From Prostheceraeus crozeri (Eukaryota > Platyhelminthes > Polycladida > Euryleptidae), in assembly GCA_907163375.1 (NCBI GenBank), contig CAJQUW010011065.1:310001-374000 (forward strand): DNA of 64,000 bases, read 5' to 3'. A model generated the notes under the pieces. It made no database searches, was not told where the DNA came from, and worked only from the letters and a program-made list of their open reading frames with translations. The position numbers and the translations under genes were made by a program. The stretch's first letter is position 1; the number at the start of each line of letters is the position of its first letter. Positions 1 through 9,934 of the stretch are shown in pieces.

Positions 1-3000
1 TCAGTTGACTTGCACGCTTGATGCGAGTTGTAGGATTTTTGAGCGTTTCAGATGTTAATGAAATATCAATTCGATGAAATTTTGCAAGCGATATTTAATC
101 TATTGTTATCTACTGGTATTTCATCTTTGAATGAGCTGTGGGGTTATGGCAATAAGCCTATTTCATAGTGCAATATCTTAGTCTGAATTGTTGTGTATCC
201 CATTTTTTGCTAGAAGACTCACAAAAAATAAAGGGACGTAGGCAGAGGGGCCGCGGTGGGAGCGACGCTCCCCCGTAGCTCAAGCAGCAAAGAAAAAGCG
301 ATTGTTGGAATTCCTTACCCTGCATCAAATAGACACATGATTGGGCAAAAAATATGGTGACATGGTGATATGATGGTAAAATACGCAGAGACTTAATATT
401 CTTTACGTTATTCACATCTGCATCAATTCACATCTACAGATACCTTAGGATGTGTATTGCAGATGATGAGAGTGTGTAAACATGCTTTTGATGTAGGCGC
501 TTGAATTTCTATGCGCTCAAAAGTAGAAAATTGTTTCGTTAATTGATGACAAACATGAAGATATTTGATCTAACATCAACAAATCTTTATTAATTTACAC
601 CTTACAGGTACGCAAGAAATTTATCTACAAGGTATGGGCGCGTTAACGCGTTTTCGATTTAGTGTCTTGACGACCTGTTCGTTTTCACAAGACGATAGGC
701 GTATTAAGTAGTCGCTTGTTGACGGCAAAACTGGCAGCTTTGTGAATTTGCTTCTACAAATCTGCATCAGCCTATATCTGCTGATAGCCAAAACTATTTT
801 TGAGCTAGTGAACGAGAAATCTAGCCATTTAGAAATGACATAATTCAGAAAACACATTTAATATTGGTGAAAGGCATGTGAAAGGTAAAAGAAGTAGAGG
901 CATGCGTTCGTGATACGAACACTAACTACCGTGTTTCGTGTCGCTTAGAGCCTTGTAATTCGTGTTCGTGTTTTGACAATTGGAGTCGTGTTTTCTTTTG
1001 TATTGACAAGGATTCCTCAACATTCTTTAATTGTACTTGCACAGCTAGATCAGCAAAAGACCAATTGGTCTATGTATATAAGTCAAAAATATATGTCCGA
1101 ACCATGCAGTAAGTAAATTGTAATTATATAGTAAGTAGAGTGTCGACTCAAAAAGATGTCATCATACAGTGAAAATTTTAAATCAAAAGATTTAGTCTCT
1201 TGCGTAGATGCTAATCTACAAACTCTCCTGCGATCCAAAAAAATATTTGATGATCTTTTAAGAATCGAAATTTCTGCAAATTTTTCCTGTATTTATATAC
1301 TAGCGATTTGGTACCTTCTAATAAGCAGTAACAAACTTAGCAGCTATCAAAAAGAAGTAGCAAAAGATATATGAAAGTTTACTAACAGGCAAGTTATTTA
1401 AGCGGAGATTAACTTGACTATCAAGGAAATAATGTCATGAACCGCATTTTATTGCAACCATGAAAAGTTGAGATCCTATTGTGCCTCATGACAGAATTTT
1501 CAAGTTTCCATTCATATTTTCATCGGCATGATTTTATATTCACTAAATTTGTTTTTCATTTCTGGAATCCGAATAGTGTTGACCCACTTACATCTCTTAC
1601 AGTTAATTATGATCATTGTCTTTGATTATGATGTTTTGCTCACTCGGTGAAAGGTGCCTGGTGATATGTTCACGCTTAAGAAAGCACTCTTAAGGCAGAG
1701 CCTGAGCATTGAAATAATATGCAGTCACCCATCGAATAGCATGTTTATCAAACATTACCTTTGCAAGGTTGTCATGACACGGAAAATTTGTTAAATATTA
1801 CAATTCCTTCTGTATTGCTGTCATGATCAGTCATTTCCGTGCTGATTTCTTCCAAACTGCAAAAATTTACTTATTTCACATTTGGGTCTCAACTCGATTT
1901 TATTCAAAAAAATCGAAACTGCATACATATTGGGGAATTAATTAATGGTGAGTTGCTCATCTACCTAATATATGTATTCTTACTCTATGATCCGAAACAA
2001 GAGCATCAAACCTCTCCTGTGCGGACCCTCAGCACGGTGTTGGACTGAGCGTGTTGCCCACTACCCGAGTTTGAACAGAGCAAAACTCGCCACTGTTACT
2101 AGCTCAGCCATTTCCGCTACAAGTGATGTGCATTTTCAGCGGGGGGTTTGTCAAATACAGTACTCTGAATTCAGAGGAGCTTGATAAGCGGTTTCTCATT
2201 ACTGCTACATCCGCCACTGGTCTACAGCCATTAAATAGTGATCACTAATTTTTTAATTCAATTTAAATTACTTTGCAATTTCTTTAATCTGATGTAGTCT
2301 CTTCCAATGAACTATTGTTTTGCATTGAAAAATATATATTTGAGGTGAATTACTTACATGGTAAATTTCGTTTTATTCGTAGGAGGTTTGGATTTCGTGT
2401 TCGTGTCATGCTACTCAAGTGCAGTCGTGCTTCGCATCGTGTTTATGCTACTGAAAATGACTTTATGTTGGCTGAAAAACTTCGTGTCGTGTTGAGGGGT
2501 TCCAACGACTGCACGCCTCTAAAATGAAGTAAATGAGACAATGTTGCAGCGCGTCATTTTGATTGGCTGTTGCGATCTGCATCTGCGATTTCATTGAAGT
2601 AAACGTGCTTACTGAGGCACGATGATGGTCATTACATTTGGAAAAGACTCGAACTTCAACTGGAAAATTCAGTGTTATTTCCAAAGTGATGTTGAAAAGG
2701 GATTTTTCTCCAGAAGAAGAACCTTTTCTTGAAACTATTGCAATTTGTGGCGAGTGGGTAAATGTGCTGCATAGACTAAATCGTAAAAAGATGATTGAAT
2801 GTTGATGAAAATTTTTCAATTATGTTTAGGAATGCCAATGTGTGATAAATCTTTCACATTTGATTTTGACAGGAAAAGACATTCAATGATTTCAGTTTTG
2901 CCATTGCTTTCATGCAGATTAGCAGGAGGTTGCCAGTGGTCCATTTTCATAATCACCTTGATATGTCAGAAATCATTGCATTCACTACATATGCTAGTAA

Positions 3001-3847
3001 CAACACTTTCCGTGGTGATCAAACCATGTCATCAAACGAAGACATCAAAAGAGTTTTTGAGAGTCTCGGCAATATAGTGCATCATTACTAGATTTGCACG
3101 ATCTGTGGGCATACATAACAATTTAGTGGTCGGCTTAGAGCGCAAATTCCTGAAGCTACATATATAGTATGGACAGTGGCATATCATAGGCGCCCATGTA
3201 CTATGATTTTTCTTTGATGTCAGCTCTGATAAAAATATGCCACAATTTTGCTCTACCACCGTCAAGCTAGTAGGGCCGGACAGCGCCGCCCACTTCGTCA
3301 AGCTATTAACGTTTCGGCAGAGGAGACTTCCACCTTGGCACCCTCATGATTGCTAGGATGAACTGATCCACTATTTAATTTTCGAGGAATGGCTGTGCAC
3401 AAATCTCCTACAACATAGCAAGGCCTATAGACATAACGGCGTGTGTAAGGATTAAATAAAATTCTAGGATGGCCATAAAAGTTTCCTCTTGAACATTTTA
3501 AATGAGAGAGGGACAGCCCCTGCCTCCTGGCATCGACATCTAAACCTTTTTTTCATAGGTCCAACGCTCCGGCGCTCCCCCTTTGAAAATTCTGCCTACG
3601 TCCGTATTCCAAATAGCCATAATCTTTACAAACACGTTTACTGCAAACAAAATCAAGAGAAAAATAACGATAACAGAAATTTGATTCGATCACACACGTG
3701 GCGAACACCCTTGTCACACACGTGATGCCCTTATCACTACGCGTGTGACCAACTTAAAGCTTCTCCCAGAGGTCAACCAGAACTGAAAGATTTCTCCACG
3801 CATTAATAAATTATATCCCAGAATTCCTACTTATAAAACAGACGGAT
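1..3847. other. Stretch without a recognisable gene
   Basis: No frame in this AT-rich stretch gives a protein I recognise; the open frames are under 120 codons and have no family motif. It contains one member of a diverged dispersed repeat (1128-1365). A 13-bp inverted pair, ggacgtaggcaga, lies at 234-246 and 3591-3603 and resembles the inner part of hAT ends. GTGTTCGTGT-like words recur near 950-1000 and 2395-2500. Around 3700-3750 there are small palindromes built on CACACGTG. Confidence 0.5.
1128..1365 (+). repeat. Dispersed repeat, copy 1
   Basis: This stretch matches the reverse complement of 47465-47665. Both share the word gtagagtgtcgactcaaaaa, then acagtgaaaatttt, then aaaagatttag, and finally a diverged tail around tttatatacta. 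The match runs for roughly 200 bp with many substitutions. The 72-codon open frame inside it is not kept open in the other copy, so I treat it as non-coding. It is probably an old unclassified transposon fragment. Confidence 0.6.
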
Positions 3848-4166
3848 ATAGGCCCGTATGCATAAAAAGTAACTTTTGAAAGTAAATACTTCCTAGTTCT
3901 TACTTGCAAGTATATACTCTGTCTAGTATCTACTTCCAATATGTATGCATAAAAAGTAACTTCACAAAGTAGGCACTTGCTAGTAGGAACTTCTTGTATA
4001 AAAGTGTCGCAGTGAGATATCTATGGTCGTCACATGATTAACCTTGCGGAAATACTTGGCAACGCTGGTAATCGGTGCACTTTTATCGATACATTACTAT
4101 AGAACACGCCTGCCTCACGATCACAGCATTTACTCAGCAATCACAAGACAACAACAACCGAACAGA

Positions 4167-5586
4167 ATGGATACTTCAACTGAAACAACTTTTTTGGAGA
4201 TATTAGAGATGAAGAAGTATGTGATTAATTCTAAAGATAACACGAAGAATGGCCGTAACAAAAGAGCGGAAGCTTGGAGTTGGTTGCAGCAGGAATTGGT
4301 GGTAAGAACGGGAAAGTCGCTTGCAATTGAGCAATTACAAAAAAAGTGGAACAATGTCCAGCAACGCTTGAAGGAGAAGTTAAAGGATGTCAAGAAGACT
4401 GGAGGGGGCCCATCGAAAGAGTTGAGTGAGAACGATAGATTGGTGTGGAGAATTCTAGGTGAGCAAAATCCTAAAATTACCAAGGTTGTCGGAGCTATGG
4501 AGAACGGAGTGGATCTGGAGAACTTAGAGCTTCCACCAGATGATGAGCAGTCTCTAAAAAGTAAGTTATTTTATCCTTCTTTTAACTCATTAATATAATC
4601 CGGATTTATACTTAGGCCTACATGTATTTACATTAAAGTTTGGGTACCTCCATAGTACCCACATACCTGGCCGCGGATTTTCAGCGGGCCGCGGAAATTA
4701 TCTATCTGATTTATCCCCATGGCAAATTATTCGGTTTGCACACCGTTATCTTTGCAATAATAATTCTATGGATAGAAATTATTTGAGATGTCTAACCAAC
4801 TAGAATCTCCGTCTTTAAGAAATTTCAAATAAGCTTACTGAAAACTGCTAGCTGTTTAAAGCAGGAATATCTGACCGACTTGGCCAAACATCTATGTACG
4901 AGTAGGCCTAATTGCAACTTTTACTATTGCAATCACGCGATATAGCTCAAAACGACTCAGTAATATGATGTAGAAACTGAATTTCATTGATAACTTCTAC
5001 AACAATGGATCATGTTTGAAATTGAAAAGATTATCTGAAGCCTTGTTGTAAGCGGAAAACAACTGCAGTTTTAGATTTTACATTTTCAACATAATGACTG
5101 ATAAAAGCCGAAAATGCATCCAACTTTGTACTCTATTACAATATGTGGATGATAATGGGAACCAACGAAATAAATGCATGTAGCCTATACATGTACAATT
5201 TGTGGATCAAAACAAATACTAAAGTTTGTTTTAGTAATTAAAGAATAAATCATATAGGAATATATACATATACTGATGATATACACTATATAATTACATG
5301 TATAAAAAGGCTCCGTTCATTATATTTATCAACCTATCTCCACTTTCCAGACATTGAAAATCGAGGGGAAGAGGATATCGAGCAAAGGTCTACAAAGAGA
5401 AAGGCCGTCGAACCTATCGACGATCTACATCGCGAGGTACTGATTCTTCAGCGGGAGAAACTTCGACTGAAGATAGAACTGCTTCGAAGTCAAGTGAAAG
5501 GAAAGGTGGACGCATCAACGCAAACTATTGTATCACAAGAATATTCTTATCTGCGAGATATTTACGACGAAAACACTCCTTTTTGA
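4167..5586 (+). CDS. Harbinger Myb/SANT/MADF-like DNA-binding protein (two exons)
   Basis: In PIF/Harbinger elements the second ORF encodes a Myb-like protein that helps carry the transposase to the nucleus and the element ends. I place the start at the ATG at 4167, after an AT-rich leader; the frame is open further upstream but has no earlier ATG in a good position. Exon 1 (4167-4560) encodes a trihelix-type domain with spaced tryptophans (AWSWLQQEL, KKWNNVQQRLKEKLK, RLVWRILGE). A GTAAGT donor at 4561 pairs with a TTTCCAG acceptor ending at 5350. Exon 2 (5351-5586) continues in frame and adds a basic, coiled-coil-like tail rich in Lys, Arg and Leu. The predicted protein has about 209 residues. 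The intron model rests on splice consensus and frame only. Confidence 0.8.
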
Positions 5587-5983
5587 CTCGTGAATGTATG
5601 AGTAACTGTTTCTGTACCGTAACAATATTATTGATATTTTATAAAGGTCATTGTTTTCATTCGGTAGTCTTTTTAGTTAGCTGATTTTATGCTCGGGTTA
5701 TCTAATATCGATCAGTACGAATAAATAGATGGAATATCAATTTTATCGTATTTTATTTTTTTCTGTAGTCTTTGACGAATACTCAAACTATGTTAAATTA
5801 AGATAATAAGTCTAAGTTAATTATTGGTTCATTTCTTCTATCACATGATCTTTGTCTTAAAAATATAGTTCAAGAAACAACAAGGTACCGGTACTTTATG
5901 TTAAAAAAATAACTGTAATTTAAACAAGGAAGCGTACATAACGACGACAAATTTCTTAGTTCTCATATATAACATGATTATAT

Positions 5984-7117
5984 TCACAGCAACAGAAACT
6001 CCATTATCTCACGGCGTTTAGCTTCTCCCAAGCGACGAATATGGGCATCATTACTTGTCGATAGATTTTCGTCAGACTCGGCATCCTCTTCCTCTAAATG
6101 AAGTTCTTCTGAGTCGTCCAGATCAATTTCATGAAAACGTTTTGCAAGATTGTGCAGTATAAAACAAGCAGTGATGACCGATGTCACACGATCTGTCTTG
6201 CATCGCAAGATGCTTCCCATGCAATGGAATCTTCGCTTTAATTGGCCAAATGCACGTTCTATTGTACAACGCGCTTTCTTGTGGACCTTGTTAAAATGCT
6301 CCTCTCCTGATGTTTGAGGTGTTGAGAATGGGGTTAAAAGAAATGGAGAAAGAGCATAACCACTGTCACCAAGTAGGAGTCCTTTGGTTTCACCAGTGAT
6401 CAGTTTGTCGTACAAAGTGGAGTTCTTAAAAATCCTGCTGTCATGGACACTTCCAGGCCACGCAACAACGATATCCGTAAAAATACAATCACTATCACAG
6501 ACTGATTGTACGTTTATAGAATAGCAATTCTTTCTGTTCAGATATTCTTCAGGATGATAGTAATCTTGGGGCCGTTGTATCCTAATATGAGTACAATCGA
6601 TGACACCAAATGTATTAGGTATTCCAAACTTTTCAAAAAATCTAACTTTGTTTTGCTCACAGTCGGTGACAAAAGTATCCGGATAACTACTGATAATTGC
6701 ACGAGTGACTTTCCATAATACACGACTTACTGTACATTGTTCGACATGTATCCATGCTCCCAAACTTAGTTGCATTGAACCAGTCGCGAAAAAACGAAGA
6801 GCAATACACACCTGATGTAAACATGAAAGAGAATAATTTCGTCCAGTGCTATTCTCAATTTTGTCTTTCAGAACACGAGTTATTAAAAGGATATTGGTTC
6901 GATTAAAACGAAATAATTTCTGCAATTCACAGTCAGTGTAATATTCCAAAGGATTCAGTCTATCACGAAAATATCGTTCTCTTCTAATATGGCGACGAAT
7001 GTATATAGTCACGAGATCCATACCGCTTTCACGAATAGAATTATCACTTATGTGAGTTTTCAAAGAACAGATCAATTTAGGTGCATTTCCTTTCATTAAA
7101 ATGACACAATTAGCCAA
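5984..7117 (-). CDS. HARBI1-like DDE transposase of the Harbinger element
   Basis: This 377-codon frame encodes the nuclease that cuts and rejoins the element. The DDE_Tnp_4 catalytic core is visible: the first Asp in GVIDCTHIRI, a conserved WPGSVHDSRIF segment, the second Asp in LLLGDSGYAL, and the Glu in CTIERAFGQLKRRF. The N-terminal third has the helix-turn-helix-like stretch usual for HARBI1 proteins, and the length is typical. The C-terminus is acidic and then basic. An internal Met about 33 residues in is an alternative start. It is transcribed toward the Myb-like gene inside the same inverted repeats. No stop or frameshift interrupts the core, so it may be active. Confidence 0.95.
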   Translation of the reverse strand: MANCVILMKGNAPKLICSLKTHISDNSIRESGMDLVTIYIRRHIRRERYFRDRLNPLEYYTDCELQKLFRFNRTNILLITRVLKDKIENSTGRNYSLSCLHQVCIALRFFATGSMQLSLGAWIHVEQCTVSRVLWKVTRAIISSYPDTFVTDCEQNKVRFFEKFGIPNTFGVIDCTHIRIQRPQDYYHPEEYLNRKNCYSINVQSVCDSDCIFTDIVVAWPGSVHDSRIFKNSTLYDKLITGETKGLLLGDSGYALSPFLLTPFSTPQTSGEEHFNKVHKKARCTIERAFGQLKRRFHCMGSILRCKTDRVTSVITACFILHNLAKRFHEIDLDDSEELHLEEEDAESDENLSTSNDAHIRRLGEAKRREIMEFLLL

Positions 7118-7805
7118 TGGTGTGCAATTCTCGTCTTGCTAGGTTGCTATTTGGCTTACTAGGAAAATGAGGTAGTAAATACTCGTTCTGATCTAGTACA
7201 TACTTTCATTTGAGAAGTAACTTCTAGAAATTACTTTTTATGCATACGAATTTGTCTAGTTTATACTTACGAGTATTTACTAGGAAGTACGGACTTGGAA
7301 GTTACTTCTTATGCATAAGAAAATGCATCGGAGTATATACTTGCTAGTACAAACTTGGTGAAATGGAAGTTACTTCTACTAGTTACTTTTTATGCATACG
7401 GGCCATAATTTGCGAACGAAAGCTTCAGCTGCAGCATTAACTTATTGTACTTTTCGTTGCGTGTGTGACATATTTAGACTTCAACAAGTGGTACAACAGG
7501 TCACTCAAAAATCATACCCTTACTTTGATCAAGCTACAATTTCAGTTTAGTTTTTTAAAAATTGAAATGACAGTAGGAGTAATGGGTAAAAGACCGTTCC
7601 AGGACACCATAAAATCAAAAAAATTAGTACTTTTAAAAACGACATAAATTTATGAATTTAGTCCCTTTTTCAGGTTTTTAAGACCTAAATTCATGAATTT
7701 AGTCCATTCAAAAAGTACCATTTTTTCAAAAAATGGTATTTTTAAAAACGACATAAATTCATGAATTTGAACCCTTTTTCAGGTTATGAAGACCTAAATT
7801 CATAA

Positions 7806-7837
7806 ATCGGCTAAAGCCAGAGGAGCTTCGCTCCGAT
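7806..7837. repeat. GC-rich double hairpin, GGCT/GGAGC type
   Basis: Two adjacent perfect hairpins: GGCT-AA-AGCC, then GGAGC-TTC-GCTCC, separated by AGA, with ATCGG and CCGAT as outer borders. The same unit recurs at 9044-9075, at 12086-12124 (inverted, slightly altered) and at 27557-27588. It stands out from very AT-rich surroundings. Confidence 0.85.
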
Positions 7838-8056
7838 TTGGGCGTTTTTAAAAATACCCAATTTTTCAAATTTTTCAAAATCTCAAATTTGTGATTATGA
7901 CATTTCACCCCCAAAATCATGACCGTTCCAGGACACCGAAAATCATAAAAGTTAAGAATCTCAAATTTGAGAATTACAATTTTCACCCTTAAAATCATGA
8001 CCGTTCTAGGACACTAAAAATTATAAAAGTTGAGTATCTCAAAATTTGAGAATAAC

Positions 8057-8090
8057 AATCGGGCGAAGCCCTAGAACCTTCGGTTCGATT
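8057..8090. repeat. GC-rich double hairpin, GGGC/GAACC type
   Basis: GGGC-GAA-GCCC is followed after TA by GAACC-TTC-GGTTC, bordered by AATCG and CGATT. Its reverse complement occurs almost letter for letter inside the PolB gene at 22219-22251 and in the right terminal repeat at 27291-27323. Confidence 0.88.
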
Positions 8091-8212
8091 TTCATTGCTT
8101 AAATCATGACCGTTCTAGGACACCGAAAACCCGGACACCGAAAAAATTATAAAAGTTGAGAATTTCAAATTCATGAATTTTATCCATCTTTCAGGTTTTT
8201 AAAATATATCAT

Positions 8213-8461
8213 GTGACTAGCGGGACATCGGAGATGTCTTCCAGGGCTTCGCCCGTTAAAAATATTTCTTTAAAAATGGAAGAAACAAAAGTGGAAGGAA
8301 CTTCAGAAATGGATGAAACCGTAAGAATATATCCTTCATTATCATATGAAATGGATATTGCAAAACACAAAGATAGAGTACGTTATATGAAAGATAAGGA
8401 ATCGCAATTATTACTTAGTCATTCTTCGTTATTGTATGCTCAACATTATTTAAAGTACTAA
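8213..8461 (+). other. Gene start duplicated within the left terminal repeat
   Basis: The first roughly 68 codons repeat the N-terminus of the protein encoded at 26412-27167, because that gene begins inside the right terminal repeat. Beyond 8418, where the repeat ends, the sequence is unrelated and the frame closes soon. It is therefore a by-product of the repeat rather than a separate gene. The duplicated part includes a GACATC-GGA-GATGTC / GGGC-TTC-GCCC double hairpin at 8224-8254, read as the peptide SGTSEMSSRASPV. Confidence 0.85.
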
Positions 8462-9104
8462 TTGTGTGAACTAGAAGATCATTGTAACTCATAAACTCAT
8501 AATTATTCAATGAACCCGTACACTGCCTGATAATTGAAGAGAGAGACAGAGATTGAAGAGAGAGAAACGTCTAGCAGCTTTCCCCTAAAATTATCATGCT
8601 ATATCTTGTCATTTCAATTTACTCATCGGTAAACTTTTGACATTTCAACTTACGCGTGCGTAAAGTTTTGTCATTTCAATTTACCCCTACGTAAATTATT
8701 TTCAGAATCTGTTTTCAAAATCTGTTTTCAAAATCCATTTGCAAAGTCTATTTTCAAATTCAGTTTTAGAAATCGATTTGCAAAATTCATTTAGCGTTTG
8801 CCAAACACATACGGGTAGTAAAGTACTTCCCATTGTGAAGACATGAATAGATTAAGCACATAAGAGTGCATTGACAATAAAAGCAAATGACAATAAAATT
8901 CTTCTTCTAAATTTAGAACGCATAGACGGTGACATGCGGGATAGTTGTTATGACAATTTTAAACAATCATTTTAACGATGAAACATATTTTACAAATAAA
9001 GTTCATGAAGAAAATTGAAATATATAAAACAATATAGATTAGAATCGGCTAAAGCCAGAGGAGCTTCGCTCCGATAATTATAATATAATCATTTCAAAAT
9101 CGAA
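8462..9104. other. Non-coding stretch between left repeat and protease gene
   Basis: I see no gene here. Short phrases recur: a CATTTCAA-TTAC-like phrase three times near 8605-8695, and variants of tctgttttcaaaat near 8700-8790. One double hairpin of the GGCT/GGAGC type lies at 9044-9075. The stretch probably holds promoter or replication sequence of the element, but nothing specific can be assigned. Confidence 0.5.
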
Positions 9105-9411
9105 TAAGTAGTAAGGAAAGACATCATTAGAGAACAGTTTTAAATCAATACCCCCTCCCTTCTGACTAAGTAGCAAGGAAAGTCATCATTGTGGAACAGT
9201 TTTAAATCAATACCCCCTCCCTTCTGACTAAGTAGTAAGGAAAGACATCATTAGAGACCAGTTTTAAATCAATACCCCCCCCCCCAAGTAGTAAGGAAAG
9301 TCATCATTATAAAAATGTTTTAAATCAATACCCCTTCTGACTAAGTAGTAAGGAAAGATATCATTAGAGACCAGTTTTAAATCAATACCCCCCCCTTCTG
9401 ACTTCTGGGGG
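9105..9411. repeat. Tandem repeat, about five units of about 60 bp
   Basis: Units contain aagtagtaaggaaagacatc, then ttttaaatcaatacccc and a C-tract. Five imperfect copies stand head to tail and end just upstream of the protease start at 9439. The C-tract varies in length between units. Confidence 0.88.
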
Positions 9412-9438
9412 TCTCTTAAGAAATTTTTTTATTATAAA

Positions 9439-9900
9439 ATGAGCAACATAAATGAGTTTTTTAAATTATATGGAACGCAAACTACGACAAATTTCGACCT
9501 AAAGAAAATCGCAAATGAATTAGGAATAAAGAATTTTCATGTTCTAATGAGAAACGAATTACAATTCCTAAAAAATAGGCCATCAGGAACCTTCAGTTCC
9601 CGGAACAAAGTTCCATCAATAACTGTAAATTTCATAACGAATCTTCACACTTCAGACCAAAACGGCGTACATTGGTCAGCAGGTATCTTTAGTAAAAACG
9701 GAGATAATTATTATTTTGACTCATACGGGCTTCCACCTACAAATGAAGTAAAAGAATTACTTGGAACGGGAACATACAATACGTTTCAAATTCAAAAACC
9801 GGGAACAACTTATTGTGGACAATTATGTCTTTATGTTTTATTTAAATTACAAAAAGGAGTACCATTTCTAGATATTATGTTAGAGTTAAACAATCTATAA
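9439..9900 (+). CDS. Polinton adenain-like cysteine protease
   Basis: In adenoviruses and Polintons this enzyme matures capsid proteins inside the particle. The 153-codon frame shows the family's catalytic order: His in GVHWSAG, the acidic residue in YYFDSYGLP, and Gln and Cys in TYCGQLCLYVL. The length is at the short end for the family. The start ATG follows an AT-rich leader. Two small hairpins (9586-9600 and GGAAC-AAA-GTTCC at 9602-9614) lie in frame between the N-terminal region and the catalytic His. It is the only capsid-related gene on this strand at the left end; the block to its right is transcribed the opposite way. Confidence 0.88.
   Translation: MSNINEFFKLYGTQTTTNFDLKKIANELGIKNFHVLMRNELQFLKNRPSGTFSSRNKVPSITVNFITNLHTSDQNGVHWSAGIFSKNGDNYYFDSYGLPPTNEVKELLGTGTYNTFQIQKPGTTYCGQLCLYVLFKLQKGVPFLDIMLELNNL
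9586..9614. repeat. Double hairpin inside the protease gene
   Basis: GGAAC-CTTCA-GTTCC is followed by GGAAC-AAA-GTTCC. The first is one base away from the GAACC-TTC-GGTTC hairpin seen elsewhere in the element. It is translated in frame, giving SGTFSSRNKVPS. Confidence 0.7.
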
Positions 9901-9934
9901 CTCAAGCGAAGCTAGCTAAAGCGCCACCTAAAGG

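Larger units (their letters stand above)
3851..7404. mobile_element. PIF/Harbinger DNA transposon, complete-looking
   Basis: The two ends are inverted copies: GGCCCGTATGCATAAAAAGT at the left and its complement at the right. Both are flanked by the 3-bp direct repeat ATA (3848-3850 and 7405-7407), the duplication length this superfamily makes. The motif TATGCATAAAAAGTAAC recurs inside the ends (3857, 3944 and, inverted with small changes, 7230, 7301 and 7382), so several subterminal sites face each other. The element carries the two genes expected of the family, a Myb/MADF-like DNA-binding protein and a DDE transposase, pointing toward each other. Both appear open, so it may be recent and autonomous. 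Confidence 0.93.
7578..8418 (+). repeat. Left terminal inverted repeat of the Polinton
   Basis: This 841-bp arm is nearly identical to the reverse complement of 26947-27816 (870 bp); the length difference comes from two small indels. Inside lie four copies of a 17-bp box, gaccgttcYaggacacY, at 7592, 7921, 7999 and 8108. It also holds three GC-rich double hairpins (7806, 8057, 8224) and stretches of short internal palindromes around AAATTCATGAATTT. The inner end reaches into the start of a coding region whose full copy is at the other end of the element. Confidence 0.93.
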
